The notes under the pieces were generated by a model. That model ran no database searches and was not told the DNA's origin. It saw nothing but the letters and a program-made list of their open reading frames with translations. Below, piece after piece: positions 25,501 through 34,485 of a stretch of 64,000 bases of DNA (the first letter of the stretch is position 1; every line of letters begins with the position of its first letter). The DNA lies in contig DATJYO010000064.1 in the NCBI GenBank assembly GCA_035499555.1, forward strand, positions 124,001 through 188,000, written 5' to 3'. Made by a program: the position numbers and the translations under genes. This DNA comes from Bog-159 sp035499555 (GTDB lineage Bacteria; Acidobacteriota; Terriglobia; Bryobacterales; Bryobacteraceae).

Positions 25501-26037
25501 TCACTGTCCGCCGGCGGTTACTGTCGCTGTCGCCGGCTCATCGCCGAAGATGCGGGCTACTTCATCGTTCGACTCTGCCACCAGTTCCACCTCATCGCCC
25601 ACTTCGACCAATCCGAACAGCTCCTCCACGTCGGAATTCTTCATCCGGATGCAGCCGTGCGACGCCGCATGACCGATCGACCGCGGATCGCTGGTGCCGT
25701 GAATGCCGTAACCTTTGCGGCTGAGGCCGATCCACCGCGGTCCCAGCGGATTGTGTTTGCCGGGCGGCACCACTTTGTGCGGTCCATACCAGGTCGGCTC
25801 CGTGACGCGCTGGATCACGGTGAACTCGCCCAACGGGCTGGGGGTGGCCGCCGCGCCCACCGCCACCGGATAGATCCTGACCACCTGCCCGTCTTCGAGC
25901 AGCGCCAGCTTGCGGTCGGGTATGCTGACCACGATCCGCCGCGCGGCCTGCCGGTCCTGCGCCATCGCCTCGCCCGCCGCCACCACCAGCGCCGCCAGCG
26001 CCTGCCAATATCTCAAGTGCCACCGCGTGTCCCGCAT
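25501..26037 (-). CDS. L,D-transpeptidase (YkuD domain), exported
   Basis: 178 residues from the ATG with GGAGG 7 bases upstream. A longer frame runs upstream but shows no similarity there. A signal peptide (about 1-26, ending AMAQ) precedes the YkuD domain: RRIVVSIPDRKLALLEDGQVV, the GEFTVIQRV strand and the catalytic motif HGTSDPRSIGHAASHGCIRM with Cys in SHGCIR (about residue 141). These periplasmic enzymes form 3-3 crosslinks in peptidoglycan or attach proteins to it. Its start is 129 bases from the divergent polX start. Confidence 0.93.
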   Translation of the reverse strand: MRDTRWHLRYWQALAALVVAAGEAMAQDRQAARRIVVSIPDRKLALLEDGQVVRIYPVAVGAAATPSPLGEFTVIQRVTEPTWYGPHKVVPPGKHNPLGPRWIGLSRKGYGIHGTSDPRSIGHAASHGCIRMKNSDVEELFGLVEVGDEVELVAESNDEVARIFGDEPATATVTAGGQ

Positions 26038-26151
26038 CTGGTTGCCTCCGTTCACACCCGCTATAAGTGCAGTCTGTATGCCGCCGCTAACTTGCTGATT
26101 TGCTATGAGCCGTGTGTCCGCCGAGACACGGCGCGGGCGGCGGTCCCACGC

Positions 26152-26157
26152 TAAAAT
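26152..26157 (+). promoter_or_regulatory. -10-like TAAAAT in front of polX
   Basis: TAAAAT preceded by GC lies 9 bases before the polX ATG. Transcription would start about 26164, leaving a leader of about three bases. No -35 match is seen. Confidence 0.35.
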
Positions 26158-26166
26158 AAACCTGGA

Positions 26167-27894
26167 ATGGAGAACAAGGAGATCGCCCGCATCCTCGCCG
26201 AGACCGCGGACCTGATGGAGATCGCCGGCGAAGATTCCTTCCGCATCCGCAGCTACCGCAACGGCGCCACGGCGGTCGAGAGCCATCCCGAGCGCATAGA
26301 AGATATCCTCAACGATCCGTCCCGCAAGGTCACCGAGATCCCCGGCATCGGCAAGGGTCTGGCGACGGTGCTGCAGGAGATCGTGGATCATCGCTCCTGC
26401 GACCGCCGTGATCAGCTCCTGCAGAAGTTCCCGTCCGGCGCGCTCGAATTCCTCAAAATCCAGGGCCTGGGTCCCAAGAGCATCGCCCTGCTGTTCGAGC
26501 ATTACAAGGTTGGCACCATCGACGAGCTGGAGCGTCTGTGCATCGAACAAAAGCTGCGCGTGCTGCCGCGCATGGGCGCCAAGCTCGAAGAGAAGGTGCT
26601 GAAATCCATTGCGCAGTACCGCCTGCGCACGGGCCGCTACCTGCTGAGCTACGCCGAGGATATGGCGCGCGAGCTGACTGCCTATCTGGGCGCCACGCCC
26701 GGCATCGAAGAGATCACCCCCGCCGGCAGCCTGCGGCGGGGGCGCGAAACGGTGGGCGATCTCGATCTGCTGGTCACCGGTCCCGCCGCCGGCGAGGTGC
26801 TGGAGCGCTTCGTGCACTTTCCCAAGGTCGAGGAGCTGCTGGCGCGCGGCGAGAACAAGGCCAGCGCCAGGGTGGGCCGCGAAGGCCTGCAGGTGGATGT
26901 ACGCGCGCTGCCCCGCGAGAGTTTCGGCGCCGCCATGCAGTACTTTACCGGCAGCAAAGACCACAACGTCGCCGTGCGGACGCGCGCCGTCAAGATGGGA
27001 TTCAAGCTCAGCGAATATGGCCTGTATCGCAGCGCGGACGACGTCAAGGTGGCCGGCGAGACGGAAGCGGAAGTCTACGAAGCCCTGGGCCTCCGCTGGA
27101 TTCCGCCGGAGATGCGCGAGAACCTGGGCGAAATCGAATTGGCGGCGGAAAACCGCCTTCCCGAACTGGTTTCACTCGCGCACATGCGCGGCGATGTGCA
27201 CATGCACACGACCGAGAGTGACGGCCGCGCCACGCTGGAGGAGATGGCCGCGGCCGCCCGCGCGCACCGCTATGAATATATCGCCATCACCGATCACTCC
27301 AAGTCGCTGGCCATGACCTTTGGCCTGGATGAAGCGCGCGCGGTGGCCTTCGCGGCGCACGTCCGCGACCTGAACCGCGACGGCCTCGGCCTGCGCGTCT
27401 TCTCGGGCCTGGAGTGCGATATCCTCAAGGACGGCGCCATGGATCTCGCCCACGATGCCCTGGCCGAGCTCGATATCGTCATCGGCAGTGTGCACAGCCA
27501 CATGAACATGGAAGCCGCGGAGATGACCGACCGGCTGCTGCGCGCGCTCGAATGCCCGTCGCTCAAGGTGCTGGGCCACCCCACCGGACGCATGCTGCTG
27601 CAGCGCGATCCGTACCCCTTCGATTTCGAACGGGTGGTGGATGCGGCCGTGCGCCGCGGCGTGTGGCTGGAGATCAACGCCAGCCCCGAGCGGCTGGATC
27701 TGAGCGCCAACATGATCCGCGCCGCCAAAGCGCGCGGCGCGCGCTTCATCATCTCCACCGATGCGCACCATCCCAAGCATCTCGACAATCTGCGCTACGG
27801 CGTCATCACCGCGCGGCGGGCGTGGCTCACCCCGGCGGACGTGATGAATACCCTGCCGCTGAAGGCCTTCGCCGCCGCCCTGCGCGCCCACTGA
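26167..27894 (+). CDS. polX: DNA polymerase X family with PHP exonuclease domain
   Basis: 575 residues, the normal bacterial PolX length. In order: an HhH 8-kDa-like domain (about 1-90, EIPGIGKGLATVLQEI), a further HhH (GLGPKSIALLFEHY), the polymerase palm with the metal Asp pair in VGDLDLLVTG (about 196-205), a thumb with FTGSKDHNVAVRTRA, and a C-terminal PHP domain (about 335-575) with MRGDVHMHTTESDG, ITDHSK, ECDIL, GSVHSHM, GHPTGR and STDAHH. It performs gap filling with 3'-5' exonuclease in cytosolic repair. A good nearby -10 but no Shine-Dalgarno is seen. The Nudix gene follows 3 bases after its stop. Confidence 0.95.
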   Translation: MENKEIARILAETADLMEIAGEDSFRIRSYRNGATAVESHPERIEDILNDPSRKVTEIPGIGKGLATVLQEIVDHRSCDRRDQLLQKFPSGALEFLKIQGLGPKSIALLFEHYKVGTIDELERLCIEQKLRVLPRMGAKLEEKVLKSIAQYRLRTGRYLLSYAEDMARELTAYLGATPGIEEITPAGSLRRGRETVGDLDLLVTGPAAGEVLERFVHFPKVEELLARGENKASARVGREGLQVDVRALPRESFGAAMQYFTGSKDHNVAVRTRAVKMGFKLSEYGLYRSADDVKVAGETEAEVYEALGLRWIPPEMRENLGEIELAAENRLPELVSLAHMRGDVHMHTTESDGRATLEEMAAAARAHRYEYIAITDHSKSLAMTFGLDEARAVAFAAHVRDLNRDGLGLRVFSGLECDILKDGAMDLAHDALAELDIVIGSVHSHMNMEAAEMTDRLLRALECPSLKVLGHPTGRMLLQRDPYPFDFERVVDAAVRRGVWLEINASPERLDLSANMIRAAKARGARFIISTDAHHPKHLDNLRYGVITARRAWLTPADVMNTLPLKAFAAALRAH

Positions 27895-27897
27895 GTT

Positions 27898-28416
27898 ATG
27901 AAAATCGTTTCCTCGCGTGAAGTATACAAGTGCAGTCTCTTCCGGGTGACCGAGGAGGAGGCCACCGATCCCGGCGGTTTCCACATCCAGCGCTCGATCG
28001 TGCGCCACCTGGGCTCCGCGGTCATGATGGCGGTTGACGAGAAGAAACGCATTCTGCTGGTGCGGCAGTTCCGGCTGCCCGCCGCCAGGAATCTCTGGGA
28101 GCTGCCCGCCGGCCGCCTGGATGAAGGCGAGAAACCGCTCCAGGCGGCGCGCCGCGAGTTGCGCGAAGAGACCGGTTACAAGGCGCGCAACTGGAAGCGC
28201 CTGGTCACCTTCTGGCCCAGTCCCGGATACGTCGGCGAGCACATGACCATATTTCTGGCCACCGGCCTGACGGCGGGCGAAGCCACTCCCATGGAAGACG
28301 AGCGCATCGAATGCCGCTGGTTCACCCGCGCCGAGATCGACGCCATGATTCGCAGCGGCAAGATCGACGACGGCAAAACCATCATCGGCTTTCTCGCCTG
28401 GATGCGATATCACTGA
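27898..28416 (+). CDS. Nudix hydrolase, ADP-ribose pyrophosphatase type
   Basis: 172 residues. The Nudix box is complete (GRLDEGEKPLQAARRELREE, then TGYKA, about 77-100). The upstream LVRQFRLPAARNLWELPAG and the downstream FWPSPGYVGEHM follow ADP-ribose pyrophosphatases of the NudF/YffH group, which hydrolyse ADP-ribose and related nucleotide sugars in the cytosol. Three bases separate it from polX, so the pair is probably one transcript with a housekeeping or repair role. Confidence 0.92.
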   Translation: MKIVSSREVYKCSLFRVTEEEATDPGGFHIQRSIVRHLGSAVMMAVDEKKRILLVRQFRLPAARNLWELPAGRLDEGEKPLQAARRELREETGYKARNWKRLVTFWPSPGYVGEHMTIFLATGLTAGEATPMEDERIECRWFTRAEIDAMIRSGKIDDGKTIIGFLAWMRYH

Positions 28417-28462
28417 GAAACTCCCTGGCTGCTCGCCGCCCTGCGATAAACTGGTTATTTCC

Positions 28463-29002
28463 ATGAAAGAACGTATACGGTCCACGACGGTGTTGTGCAT
28501 TCGCCGGGACAGCAAAGTGGTGATGGCGGGCGACGGCCAGGTGACTCTCGGTCACGAGGTCCTGAAATCGTCCGCCAAAAAACTGCGCCGCATCTATAAC
28601 GACAAGATACTGGCCGGATTCGCCGGCTCCACCGCGGATGCCTTCGCCCTGTTCGCCCGCTTTGAATCCAAGCTCGAGCAGTTCAACGGCAACCTTTCGC
28701 GCGCCGCCGTCGAGCTGGCCAAGGAATGGCGCACCGATCGCATGCTGCGCCACCTGGAAGCGCTGCTGCTGGTGGCCGACAACAAGAATACTTATATCGT
28801 CAGCGGCAATGGCGACGTCATCGAGCCCGATGAAGGCGCCGCCGCCATCGGCTCGGGCGGGCCGTTTGCCCTCGCCGCCGCCACCGCCCTGCTGCGCAAC
28901 ACCAAGCTTTCGGCGCGCCAGATCGCCGAACAGTCCATGCAGATCGCCGCCCGCATCTGCATCTTTACCAACGAAAGCATCACTTATGAGGAGCTCGCCT
29001 GA
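28463..29002 (+). CDS. hslV: ATP-dependent protease peptidase subunit HslV
   Basis: 179 residues. HslV is the proteasome-like peptidase of the HslUV complex. The mature N-terminal Thr lies in STTVLCIRRD (residue 8 or 9). Other family segments are MAGDGQVTLG, KKLRRIYNDKILAGFAGSTADAF and GNGDVIEPDEGAAAIGSGG. A seven- or eight-residue propeptide is normal. A TAAACT at 28447-28452 would place the transcript start about four bases before the ATG. hslU follows with a one-base gap. Confidence 0.96.
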   Translation: MKERIRSTTVLCIRRDSKVVMAGDGQVTLGHEVLKSSAKKLRRIYNDKILAGFAGSTADAFALFARFESKLEQFNGNLSRAAVELAKEWRTDRMLRHLEALLLVADNKNTYIVSGNGDVIEPDEGAAAIGSGGPFALAAATALLRNTKLSARQIAEQSMQIAARICIFTNESITYEELA

Positions 29003-29003
29003 C

Positions 29004-30362
29004 ATGGTCATCTATCTGCCCGCACAGTCGGTGGATGAAGAGCCCATCCTGGACGAGCTCACCCCGCGGGAAATCGTACGCGAACTCGATAAACACGTGG
29101 TGGGCCAGGCCGAGGCCAAGCGCGCCGTAGCCATCGCGCTGCGCAACCGCATCCGCCGCCAGAAGCTGCCGCCCGAGATGGCCGAGGAGGTGATGCCCAA
29201 GAACATCCTCATGATCGGCCCGACCGGAGTCGGCAAGACCGAAATCGCGCGCCGCCTGGCGCGCCTGGCCAATTCGCCCTTCCTCAAGGTGGAAGCCAGC
29301 AAGTTCACCGAAGTCGGCTACGTCGGCCGCGATGTGGAGTCCATGATCCGCGACCTGGTGGATATCGCCATCGACATGGTGCGCGAAGAACGCCTGGACG
29401 AAGTCTCCGATCGCGCCGAGGCCAACGCCGAGGACCGCTTATTGGATCTGCTGATGCCGCCGCAGCCGGAAGGCGCTGAGAGCACCGAGCGCACCCGCGA
29501 AAAACTGCGCGAGCGCCTGCGCGAGGGCAAGCTCGACGAACGCCTCGTGGAGCTGGAAGTGAAAGACCGCGGCCCCAACTTCGAGATCGCCACCAACGCC
29601 GGCATCGAGGAGATGAGCATCAACATCAAGGATATGATTCCGAATATCTTCGGCGGCAAGACACGGCGGCGCAAGATGCGCGTGGCCGAGGCCGCCGACT
29701 ACCTGGTGCAGGAAGAGGAACAGAAGCTCATCGACATGGACCAGGTGACGCGGGTGGCGCTCGAGCGCGTGGAAACCAGCGGCATCATCTTCCTGGACGA
29801 AATCGACAAGATCGCCGGACGGGAAAGCGGTCACGGGCCGGACGTCAGCCGCGAAGGCGTGCAGCGCGACATCCTGCCGATCGTCGAAGGCACTACCGTC
29901 AACACCCGCTATGGCTTCGTGCGCACCGACCACATTCTGTTCATCGCCGCGGGGGCCTTTCACGTCTCCAAGCCCGCCGACATGATTCCGGAGCTGCAGG
30001 GCCGCTTCCCGATCCGCGTGGAGCTGAAATCGCTCTCGGTGGAGGACTTCATCCGCATCCTCAAGGAGCCCAAGAATGCTCTCGCCAAGCAGTACTCCGC
30101 GCTGATGGAGACCGAGGGCCTCAAGCTCGTCTTCACCGACGACGCGCTGGAGGAAGTGGCCCGGTTCGCCGCCCAGGTGAATGAGAGTTCGGAGAATATC
30201 GGCGCCCGCCGCCTGCACACCATCATGGAGAAGCTGCTCGAAGAAGTATCGTTCGAGGGGCCGGACCTGAAAAAGAAAAACGTGAAGGTGGATGCCGCCT
30301 ACGTCCGCAAGCAGCTGGCCGATATCGTGAAGGACCAGGATCTCAGCCGGTATATTCTGTAG
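29004..30362 (+). CDS. hslU: ATP-dependent protease ATPase subunit HslU
   Basis: 452 residues from the ATG at 29004, preceded by GAGGAG inside the end of hslV. AAA+ unfoldase features: TPREIVRELDKHVVGQAEAKRAVA at the N-terminus, Walker A GPTGVGKTEIARRLA (about 62), EVGYVGRDVESM pore region, an intermediate I-domain (about 110-240), Walker B IIFLDEIDKIA (about 255) and the sensor-2 arginine in GARRLHT. The C-terminus DLSRYIL is the tail that inserts into HslV. It forms an operon with hslV. Confidence 0.96.
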   Translation: MVIYLPAQSVDEEPILDELTPREIVRELDKHVVGQAEAKRAVAIALRNRIRRQKLPPEMAEEVMPKNILMIGPTGVGKTEIARRLARLANSPFLKVEASKFTEVGYVGRDVESMIRDLVDIAIDMVREERLDEVSDRAEANAEDRLLDLLMPPQPEGAESTERTREKLRERLREGKLDERLVELEVKDRGPNFEIATNAGIEEMSINIKDMIPNIFGGKTRRRKMRVAEAADYLVQEEEQKLIDMDQVTRVALERVETSGIIFLDEIDKIAGRESGHGPDVSREGVQRDILPIVEGTTVNTRYGFVRTDHILFIAAGAFHVSKPADMIPELQGRFPIRVELKSLSVEDFIRILKEPKNALAKQYSALMETEGLKLVFTDDALEEVARFAAQVNESSENIGARRLHTIMEKLLEEVSFEGPDLKKKNVKVDAAYVRKQLADIVKDQDLSRYIL

Positions 30363-30368
30363 GACTTT

Positions 30369-30908
30369 TTACCGGGCATGCGCCGCGGCCCAGCCCATGC
30401 GGGCATGCAGCGAGGTGATGTGGGCGGTGTGATGATCGCCGTGCCAGGCATACAGCGCCAGGTTGCGGTCGAGCGTCACCGGGCCGATTTCGGAGTGCAG
30501 GAACTTGCGGTCGAAATCCGCCGGCGTCATCGACCGCAGGAGCAGCACCCAGCGCCGGTGCAGCGATTCCACCAGAGCCAGGGAAACATCCACCGGAGCG
30601 GCGCAGTCCGGCAGTTTCGCCCAGGCCTCCTGATCGTAGCCCTTGACCGCGGGCGTATCTTCGGTTAGCGCCAGGCGAAAGCGCACGTAGCTGTTTATGT
30701 GGCTGTCCGCAACGTGGTGGACCACCTGACGGACCGTCCATCCATCCGGGCGGTAGGGCGTGTCCAGTTGCTCGTCGCTCCAGCCGGCGACGGCGGCGCG
30801 CAAGCGGGCCGGCAGATTTTCGATGCGGGTGATGAGGTCGCGGCGCTGTTCCTCGCTGCCGGCGCCCGCGTATTGGAAACGGCCAATCGGGTAACGCAGA
30901 TCGCTCAT
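30369..30908 (-). CDS. DinB-superfamily metal-dependent protein, YfiT/BstA type
   Basis: 179 residues from the internal ATG (MSDLRYPIGRFQY), which matches the family start. A 13-residue extension to 30947 is also open. It resembles Bacillus YfiT: DEQLDTPYRPDGWTVRQVVH, HVADSHINSYVRFRLALTE, WHGDHHTAHITSLHARMGW. The His of VVHHVADSH and the HGDHHTAH pair bind zinc or nickel in the four-helix bundle. Relatives act as thiol S-transferases (bacillithiol) or putative hydrolases; the cofactor thiol here is unknown. Convergent with hslU and divergent from the response regulator. Confidence 0.92.
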   Translation of the reverse strand: MSDLRYPIGRFQYAGAGSEEQRRDLITRIENLPARLRAAVAGWSDEQLDTPYRPDGWTVRQVVHHVADSHINSYVRFRLALTEDTPAVKGYDQEAWAKLPDCAAPVDVSLALVESLHRRWVLLLRSMTPADFDRKFLHSEIGPVTLDRNLALYAWHGDHHTAHITSLHARMGWAAAHAR

Positions 30909-30967
30909 GTGCCCAGAGTACCAGTTGCGCACGGGTATGCGCGGCATGGGAGAATGGCACTTACGCG

Positions 30968-31663
30968 ATGGCTAAGCGAATCGCAGTCGTGGAAGACGAA
31001 GCCGAGCTGGCCGCCCTTCTGGACTACAACCTGACCCGCAGCGGTTATCAGGCCTGCACGCTGGCGGGCAACAAAGGCGCGTTGCGGGAGTTGGAATCCT
31101 GGCGGCCGGACCTGATCGTGCTGGACGTCATGCTGCCCGGCGAGGACGGTTTCGAGCTGTGCCGGCAGATTCGCAAGTCGCCGGTGCTGGCCCGAACCCC
31201 GGTGCTGTTTCTTACTGCCCGTTCGGACGAGGTCGACCGCGTGCTCGGGCTGGAGATCGGCGGCGACGACTATATGACCAAGCCGTTCAGCCCGCGCGAA
31301 CTGGTGGCGCGCGTCAAGGCCCATCTCCGCCGCGCCGAGCGGGACGGCGAAGAGACTGTCGCGGTCGAATCCGGACCGTTCCGCCTGGATCGCAGCGCTC
31401 ATCGCGTGTTCTTGCGCGGCGCGGAACTGAACCTGACGTCCACCGAATACAAGTTGCTGGAGTTCTTTCTGACCCACGCCGGCCGGGCCTACAGCCGCGA
31501 TCAACTCCTGGAGGAGGTGTGGGGCCAGCAGCGTTTTGTGACCCCGCGCACGGTGGATGTGCATGTCCGCCGGCTGCGGGAGCATATCGAAAACGAGCCG
31601 GATAATCCCCGCTATCTCACCACGGTGCGCGGATTTGGCTATCGTTTCGAGGAGCAGCCTTAA
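30968..31663 (+). CDS. OmpR/PhoB-family response regulator (first of a tandem pair)
   Basis: 231 residues. A receiver domain (about 4-118) has acidic pocket VVEDEAEL, phospho-acceptor Asp in IVLDVMLPGEDGFEL (about 53), LTARSDE and Lys in YMTKPFSPRELVAR. The winged-helix domain (about 130-228) includes LNLTSTEYKLLEFFL, VWGQQ and VDVHVRRLREHIE. This is the PhoB-like arrangement. No kinase gene is adjacent; three kinases occur 3.5-10 kb downstream. A second regulator of the same type follows 120 bases later across a direct-repeat operator, suggesting duplication with cross-regulation. Confidence 0.93.
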   Translation: MAKRIAVVEDEAELAALLDYNLTRSGYQACTLAGNKGALRELESWRPDLIVLDVMLPGEDGFELCRQIRKSPVLARTPVLFLTARSDEVDRVLGLEIGGDDYMTKPFSPRELVARVKAHLRRAERDGEETVAVESGPFRLDRSAHRVFLRGAELNLTSTEYKLLEFFLTHAGRAYSRDQLLEEVWGQQRFVTPRTVDVHVRRLREHIENEPDNPRYLTTVRGFGYRFEEQP

Positions 31664-31708
31664 GCCGGCGCGGGTTTTCCGCCGAATCCCCGCAGGATTA
31701 ATCCTCAG

Positions 31709-31741
31709 TTCACGCATTCGTAACGCCATCTTAACCATCAC
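31709..31741 (+). promoter_or_regulatory. PhoB-box-like array of three 11-bp direct repeats
   Basis: TTCAC (31709), GTAAC (31720) and TTAAC (31731) recur with an exact 11-base period, separated by six variable bases, 46 bases before the next ATG. PhoB-type regulators bind such tandem 11-bp repeats, one monomer per repeat on one face of DNA. Autoregulation by one of the flanking regulators is inferred. A fourth unit at 31742 (CTGCT) is degenerate. Confidence 0.5.
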
Positions 31742-31786
31742 CTGCTTACTCTTGAAGAGACTGCCGTGAATACAGCGGATGCTCTC

Positions 31787-32491
31787 ATGAAGAAGATCGT
31801 CCTGATTGAAGATGACACCGATCTGTACGCTCTGCTCAAGTACAACCTCGAGAAAGAAGGGTTTTTCCTGACCGGTTCGCAGACCGGCAGGGGCGCGCTG
31901 GACCTGTGCCGGCAGGTGCGGCCGGATCTGATCCTGCTGGATATCATGCTGCCGGACTACGATGGCCTGGAGATTTGCAAGGCCGCGCGTAAGGACCCCG
32001 ATCTGGCGGCCACGCCCATCATCTTTCTCACCGCACGAGCATCGGAAACAGACCGGATCGTCGGTTTGGAACTGGGCGCCAACGATTACGTGGTGAAACC
32101 GTTTTTCGTGCGCGAGCTGATCGCCCGCATCAAGCTGCAGTTCCGCAACCAGACCACTCTGTCGCGGGTCCTGGACATGGGCGGCGTCCAATTGGACCGC
32201 AGCAGTTGCCAGGTGCGCCTCAAGGGCAACCTGCTCAGCCTTACGGCCACCGAGTTCCGCCTGCTGGAGTTTCTGATGAGCCGTCCGGGCGTGGTCTTCA
32301 GCCGCGAACAACTGCTGAACGCCGTATGGGGTCAGGACCGGGCTATCACCGACCGCGCAGTGGACGTTTACGTGCTGCGGCTGCGCCAGAAGATCGAGGT
32401 CGATCCGGCCAATCCGGTGCTGATTCACTCCGTCAGGGGCTTCGGCTACACCTTCGAAGCGCGCGCTTCCGACGCCACCTCCGCGGCCTGA
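31787..32491 (+). CDS. OmpR/PhoB-family response regulator (second of a tandem pair)
   Basis: 234 residues from MKKIVLIEDD. A GTG at 31766 preceded by GAAGAGA would add seven residues and cannot be excluded. Receiver: IEDDTDLYALLKYNLEKEG, Asp in ILLDIMLPDYDGLEI (about 53), ITA-type Thr in LTARASETD, Lys in VVKPFFVRELIAR. Winged helix: LSLTATEFRLLEFLM, AVWGQDR, VDVYVLRLRQKIE. It is close to the preceding regulator, but its divergent recognition region suggests a different target set. It lies just downstream of the 11-bp repeat array and 34 bases upstream of tatA. Confidence 0.93.
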   Translation: MKKIVLIEDDTDLYALLKYNLEKEGFFLTGSQTGRGALDLCRQVRPDLILLDIMLPDYDGLEICKAARKDPDLAATPIIFLTARASETDRIVGLELGANDYVVKPFFVRELIARIKLQFRNQTTLSRVLDMGGVQLDRSSCQVRLKGNLLSLTATEFRLLEFLMSRPGVVFSREQLLNAVWGQDRAITDRAVDVYVLRLRQKIEVDPANPVLIHSVRGFGYTFEARASDATSAA

Positions 32492-32525
32492 ATTCCGCTA
32501 CAATGGGAAGCGAAAAGGAGGCCAC

Positions 32526-32684
32526 ATGAGGTCCATTGGCTTTCCCGAGCTTTTAGTGATTCTCGTAGTCGTGGTGCTGTTGTTCGGCACTAAGAAGATT
32601 CCGGAGTTTGCCAAAGGCTTAGGCGAAGGGATCCGCAACTTCAAGGACGCCATGAAAGGCGACGACGACGGGAAGAAGCAATAG
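32526..32684 (+). CDS. tatA: Sec-independent translocase subunit TatA/TatE
   Basis: 52 residues. One N-terminal helix (FPELLVILVVVVLLFG) is followed by the family hinge and amphipathic helix KKIPEFAKGLGEGIRNFKDAM and an acidic-Lys tail DDDGKKQ. TatA forms the pore that moves folded twin-Arg proteins across the inner membrane. A very strong Shine-Dalgarno (AAGGAGG) precedes the ATG, and a TACAAT at 32499-32504 could be its -10 box. tatC is not in the window. A bidirectional terminator follows. Confidence 0.95.
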   Translation: MRSIGFPELLVILVVVVLLFGTKKIPEFAKGLGEGIRNFKDAMKGDDDGKKQ

Positions 32685-32750
32685 CCTTCCTGAGGCTGCC
32701 CGCAAGCTGGGTGGGTCTCATTTCGGTCACCGACATCTTACGAGCAAAAA

Positions 32751-32795
32751 GAAACCCCGCGAGCCGGACATCGGGCCGCGGGGCTTTCTATTTTT
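32751..32795. terminator. Bidirectional terminator between tatA and the HU-like gene
   Basis: CCCCGCG and CGCGGGG form a 7-bp GC stem extended by AA/TT, with an inner CCG/CGG pairing in the loop. A T-rich run (CTTTCTATTTTT) follows on the plus side, and the A-rich run GCAAAAAGAAA before it serves as the T-tract for the minus strand. It therefore suits both convergent genes. Confidence 0.75.
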
Positions 32796-32806
32796 GCAGG
32801 TTTCGC

Positions 32807-33109
32807 CTACTTCTTCTTGGGCGGTACGATGGCATCCTTGGCGGCTTTCGCTACCCGGAACTTCACCACCTTCTTGGCCGGGATCTTGATCGTCTCGCCG
32901 GTGGCGGGATTGCGTCCCGTTCGGGCTTTGCGGTCCTGACGCACCAGGCGTCCCAGGCCGGGCAGCACGAATACCCCGTTCTTCTTCACTTCCGCAACCG
33001 CCATGCCGGCCAGCGAATCCAAGAACTGCCGCGCCACTTTATTGTTCACTCCGCAACCCTCGGCGAGGTTCCTCACCAGTTGCGTCTGCGTCATACGTTG
33101 AGTTGCCAT
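32807..33109 (-). CDS. HU-family DNA-binding protein
   Basis: 100 residues. The HU/IHF fold is evident: an N-terminal helical pair (MTQTQLVRNLAEGCGVNNKVAR), GVFVLPGLGRLVRQDRKAR leading into the DNA-binding arm with GRNPATGETIKIPAKKVVKF, and a Lys-rich end. The arm keeps the Arg-Asn-Pro wedge that bends DNA. It is a nucleoid-associated cytosolic protein. AAAGGAGA sits just before the ATG. Downstream lies the bidirectional terminator. Confidence 0.92.
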   Translation of the reverse strand: MATQRMTQTQLVRNLAEGCGVNNKVARQFLDSLAGMAVAEVKKNGVFVLPGLGRLVRQDRKARTGRNPATGETIKIPAKKVVKFRVAKAAKDAIVPPKKK

Positions 33110-33340
33110 AGATCTCCTTTAATTCTCACCATCGACTCTCACTACTCAGCCCCTGCTCGCCAGGGACTCGCAACCACGCCGTCCATCGAATAAAGGCGCT
33201 AGCCACACGCTCACTTACCGAACGGTGGCCCCGATTACGATATCAATCATAAGGGAGCCTGGGGTCGATGTAAAGAGAAAACACGCGCCAAAAGGGCCAA
33301 TTTTTAAGGCTTTTTTGCCCCGCGGCGCTTGGGAGGCCCG
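33110..33340. other. Intergenic region between the HU-like gene and recA
   Basis: 231 bases without a convincing gene on either strand. It holds the leader and promoter of the HU-like gene and the 3' flank of recA. It is richer in A and T near 33230-33320 than the neighbouring genes. I see no confident promoter. Confidence 0.5.
33290..33321 (-). terminator. Possible recA terminator
   Basis: On the minus strand GGGC and GCCC pair across an A/T-rich loop and are followed by TTTT. The stem is only four GC pairs, so this is weak. A separate 5-bp CCGCC/GGCGG hairpin at 33346-33360 overlaps the last recA codons. Confidence 0.3.
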
Positions 33341-34405
<1,065 letters not shown>

Positions 34406-34471
34406 GGATTCCTCCTTCTGGAAGCAAGATCGTGGATCAAACCGGTGCGTTCTCTCCGAAAATTTGCGCCG

Positions 34472-34477
34472 TACAAT
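34472..34477 (+). promoter_or_regulatory. -10-like TACAAT in front of the hybrid kinase gene
   Basis: TACAAT ends eight bases before the ATG at 34486. A transcript from this box would start about 34484 and be essentially leaderless. No -35 box is convincing. Confidence 0.35.
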
Positions 34478-34485
34478 GGTTGAGC

